DNA of 14,052 nt from an uncultured Gammaproteobacteria bacterium (lineage in GTDB: Bacteria > Pseudomonadota > Gammaproteobacteria > SZUA-140), in the NCBI GenBank assembly GCA_945787585.1, contig CALZIG010000260.1, positions 1 through 14,052 on the forward strand, written 5' to 3'. Below, one piece after another: positions 13,572-14,052 of the stretch. Under the pieces are notes generated by a model that searched no databases, was not told the origin of the DNA, and was given only the letters and a program-made list of their open reading frames with translations. The translations under genes and the position numbers were made by a program. Within the stretch, counting starts at the first letter, position 1. The number at the start of each line of letters is the position of its first letter.

Positions 13572-14052
13572 ATGTTCACTGAGAAACTAAAGTTAAGCGC
13601 CTTTTTTGTGAGCACGCTGATTGTAGTGTGCACATTGTTGATCACTGGCTGTGATAGCCAGGAAAAGATTGTCAATAATCGCGCAATTTTAAGCGAGCTG
13701 GATGTCTGGGTGCATACCGATGATACAGCGGCATTATTGTTACTGCAGGACCAGGTCGCTCGTTTCAATGCGGCGCATAATCGCATCCGGGTATCACTTA
13801 TCTCTGTGCCAAAGGGTTCATATCAAGCGCAGATCAATGCCGCCATCAGAACTGGCACCCTGCCGGATATCATCGAACTGGATGGCCCGTTTCTCCCTAA
13901 TTTTGCTGAGCGTGGCACGTTACTTAAGCTCGATAAGATTCTGACAGAAACCACGCGGCAGGATATTCTACCGGCTGTTTTTCAGCAGGGGATGTACCAA
14001 GGGCGTTTCTATTCATTGCCAATAACGACTAATAGCGTTGTGTTGTACGCGA
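13572..14052 (+). CDS. Extracellular solute-binding lipoprotein, N-terminal part (runs off window)
   Basis: The first 160 codons of a sugar-type (family 1) ABC transporter solute-binding protein; the 3' end is outside the window. Residues 1-27 are a lipoprotein signal: a basic start MFTEKLKLS, a hydrophobic stretch, and lipobox LITGC with C27 as the acylated residue. Asp at the next position (D28) is the classic inner-membrane retention signal in Enterobacteria, so the protein may stay anchored in the inner membrane facing the periplasm. The mature start (ELDVWVHTDDTAALL..., residues 42-56) and GTLPDIIELDGPFLPNFAERGTLLKLDKIL (95-124) fit the binding-protein fold. The ribosome binding site is weak. 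A TTG two codons upstream (13566) is slightly better spaced from AGG, but the ATG is preferred. Whether permease genes follow, or the domain is fused to a signalling module, cannot be seen. Confidence 0.85.
   Translation, partial: MFTEKLKLSAFFVSTLIVVCTLLITGCDSQEKIVNNRAILSELDVWVHTDDTAALLLLQDQVARFNAAHNRIRVSLISVPKGSYQAQINAAIRTGTLPDIIELDGPFLPNFAERGTLLKLDKILTETTRQDILPAVFQQGMYQGRFYSLPITTNSVVLYA

Overview
The window looks like ordinary chromosome of a gammaproteobacterium with mid-range GC (near half, judged by eye). The clearest indicators are an adjacent fabA-fabB pair (anaerobic unsaturated fatty acid synthesis), a glutamyl-Q tRNA(Asp) synthetase, a zinc-finger thioredoxin 2, a DUF445 protein and a YadG/YadH-type ABC exporter. 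The genus cannot be named from sequence alone. I see no rRNA, tRNA, CRISPR array, insertion sequence or phage gene.

Layout. Bases 3-602 are the C-terminal part of a DUF4143/AAA-type ATPase. It is followed by trxC (minus) and a DUF445 membrane protein (plus), which are divergent. gluQ (minus) converges on the DUF445 gene and is divergent from the fabA-fabB operon (plus) across a 352-base gap with several inverted repeats. fabB ends in two consecutive hairpin terminators, the second of which also faces typA/bipA (minus). Upstream of typA, in the same direction, lies a glutamate dehydrogenase gene (minus). A 312-base gap then leads to a small DUF2007/zinc-ribbon protein and a two-gene ABC-2 exporter (ATPase and permease overlapping by ATGA). 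The right end holds a ComFB-family gene (minus) divergent from a large exported ankyrin-repeat protein (plus). The last gene is the start of an extracellular solute-binding lipoprotein that runs off the window.

How the genes work together. Most of 600-11020 is housekeeping: lipid unsaturation, redox, tRNA modification, ribosome-associated GTPase, nitrogen/carbon link and export. The less conventional part is 11036-14052, where a ComFB-like putative cyclic-dinucleotide sensor, a secreted ankyrin protein and a sugar-type binding lipoprotein are neighbours. The comFB/ankyrin intergenic region carries three exact copies of an octamer (TGCGTATG) and a leader in which one segment can form either of two exclusive hairpins. 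No complete novel system is demonstrable from sequence; this region is the best place to look. Four genes (fabB, typA, gdh, DUF2007) are best read from GTG starts.
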